24,687 nucleotides of DNA from Holophagales bacterium (GTDB taxonomy: Bacteria > Acidobacteriota > Thermoanaerobaculia > UBA5066): contig JADJZB010000032.1 of the NCBI GenBank assembly GCA_016719485.1, positions 1 through 24,687 of the forward strand, read 5' to 3'. This document shows positions 23,902-24,687 of the stretch, in pieces (positions within the stretch are counted from its first letter, which is position 1; each line of letters begins with the position of its first letter). The translations under genes and the position numbers were made by a program. The notes beneath the pieces are model-generated. The model was not told the origin of the DNA. It worked only from the letters and a program-made list of their open reading frames with translations, and did not search any database.

Positions 23902-24687
23902 GCGACCCTCCCGTCGTCCCTCGTCGACGGGCCCCGGCCTCCTCGAACGGGTGACCGGTCCGGTCGACGAAGACGTCCTCGAGGGACGGGCGCCGAGCGT
24001 AAGGAGGGGAAGCCCGGGAATGCGGCCGCCAGGACGGGGACGAGCGCGGGCCGTCGGGGCCTCGACGCGCACCGTCGCGCCGACGGCGGCGACTGCGGCC
24101 CGGCTTCTGCGCGAGTTCCGGCCGAGGGAGGCGCTCACTTCGGTCGGGTGAGGACGCGGCATCCTCGTCCGAGACCGGCGAGGACGAGAGCGTCGCCGAC
24201 CCGCGCTTCAGGTAGGGGCGCCGAGGGCGACGAGGCGGCCGCGGTCGACGATGCCAGCGCCCCCCCTCGGCTTTCGTCGAAGAGGTGCGTCGAGGAGGAT
24301 GGTGGGTGCCGCCTCAGGCCGCTCGGCGAGGAGAGCGCGCAGGCTGCGCTGCGCGAGCGGTCGAGGCCGGTGGAGGGCTCGTCGAGGAGGACGACCTTCC
24401 GGGGCGCCCAGGAGCGCCTTGGCGATCTCGACGCGGCGCGCGAGGCCCTTGGAGAGGTCCGACGAGGTCCTTCGCGCGGTCGCCGACGCCTTATCCGCGC
24501 GAGGAGCTTCCTCGCCGGCTACGGTGCCGAGCGTGCGGCCGCCGAGGCCGAGGATCGCCCCGGGACGAGGAGGTTCTCCTGGACGGTCAGCTTGCGGTCC
24601 AGGTCGGCGACTGGAAGACGCCCAGCGTCGGCGGCGCAGCTCGCGCAGGGAGCCGTCGGGCGAGGCCGTCGACGCGGGAACGTCCCC
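23898..24687 (-). CDS. ABC transporter ATP-binding protein, truncated by window edge and frame-broken
   Basis: Only the part after Walker A is inside the window. Seen in several frames: a Q-loop region TLGVVFQSP followed by LDRKLTVQENLLV, signature DLSKGLARRVEIAKALLGAP, Walker B KVVLLDEPSTGLD (near 24365-24405), a THLFDEAE H-loop piece (near 24275) and the usual C-terminal phrase PSLEDVFVDRTG (near 23955-23990). The LSKG signature replaces the common LSGG. Stop TGA 23900-23898 overlaps the permease GTG. This is the first gene of a coupled ATPase-permease-SCO1-DUF420 operon, as far as visible. Roughly the first 45 residues, with the Walker A loop, lie beyond the right edge. Confidence 0.85.

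Noticed and set aside
20618..24687. M20 peptidase, DUF420, SCO1, permease and ATPase as decayed pseudogenes
   Set aside because: All catalytic or binding residues remain and stop/start overlaps are exact; the same break pattern hits essential murA and prmC, which argues for sequence errors.

Overview
The window is about 24.7 kb of very G+C-rich DNA (roughly 70 % or more by eye), densely packed with short intergenic gaps. The genes (SurA-like periplasmic factor, soluble lytic transglycosylase, MurA, SCO1 and DUF420 oxidase-assembly factors, bufferin genes, REP-type repeats) fit a Gram-negative, respiring bacterium. An Acidobacteriota-type genome is my best guess, but nothing seen here proves the phylum. 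No rRNA, tRNA, CRISPR array or phage gene was recognised.

Layout. (1) 177-2186, + strand: a bufferin operon, bufA (Cys-rich precursor peptide), bufB (DUF692/MNIO modifying enzyme) and bufC (DUF2063 partner). A REP-like repeat sits between bufB and bufC, and a perfect 29-bp-arm palindrome lies at the bufC 3' end. (2) 2240-5653, +: a giant CPBP-family intramembrane protease whose N-terminal module is duplicated. (3) 5622-9606, -: a SNF2-family helicase followed by a SWIM zinc-finger protein. (4) 9666-10681, +: a conserved-looking unknown protein and a ferritin. (5) 10785-11649, -: a small ORF and a MNT-type nucleotidyltransferase (possible toxin-antitoxin pair), of lower G+C, whose 3' end runs into a second kind of REP. 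(6) 11716-15236, -: rsmI, then an ABC-2 exporter (ATPase and two permeases). (7) 15309-16022, +: a SurA-like protein without a PPIase domain. (8) 15974-20606, -: prmC, murA and a soluble lytic transglycosylase. (9) 20618-about 22015, +: a secreted M20 metallopeptidase. (10) 22054-24687, -: ABC ATPase (cut by the window edge), ABC-2 permease, SCO1 and DUF420, joined by 4-base stop/start overlaps, probably a cytochrome-oxidase assembly operon.

Sequence quality matters for every reading. From about 177 to 1300 and from about 18.3 kb to the right end, clearly recognisable proteins jump between reading frames every few dozen to few hundred bases while all catalytic motifs survive. From 1.4 to 18.2 kb the genes are intact. 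I read this as single-base sequencing or assembly errors concentrated towards the ends, not as real pseudogenes, and give such genes as CDS with the frame breaks noted.

Common threads: copper handling at both ends (bufferin operon on the left, SCO1 on the right), iron storage in the middle, cell-wall growth and turnover (MurA, Slt), translation factor methylation (PrmC, RsmI), and three related but distinct REP-like elements that touch gene ends and supply stop codons, C-terminal tails or start regions.
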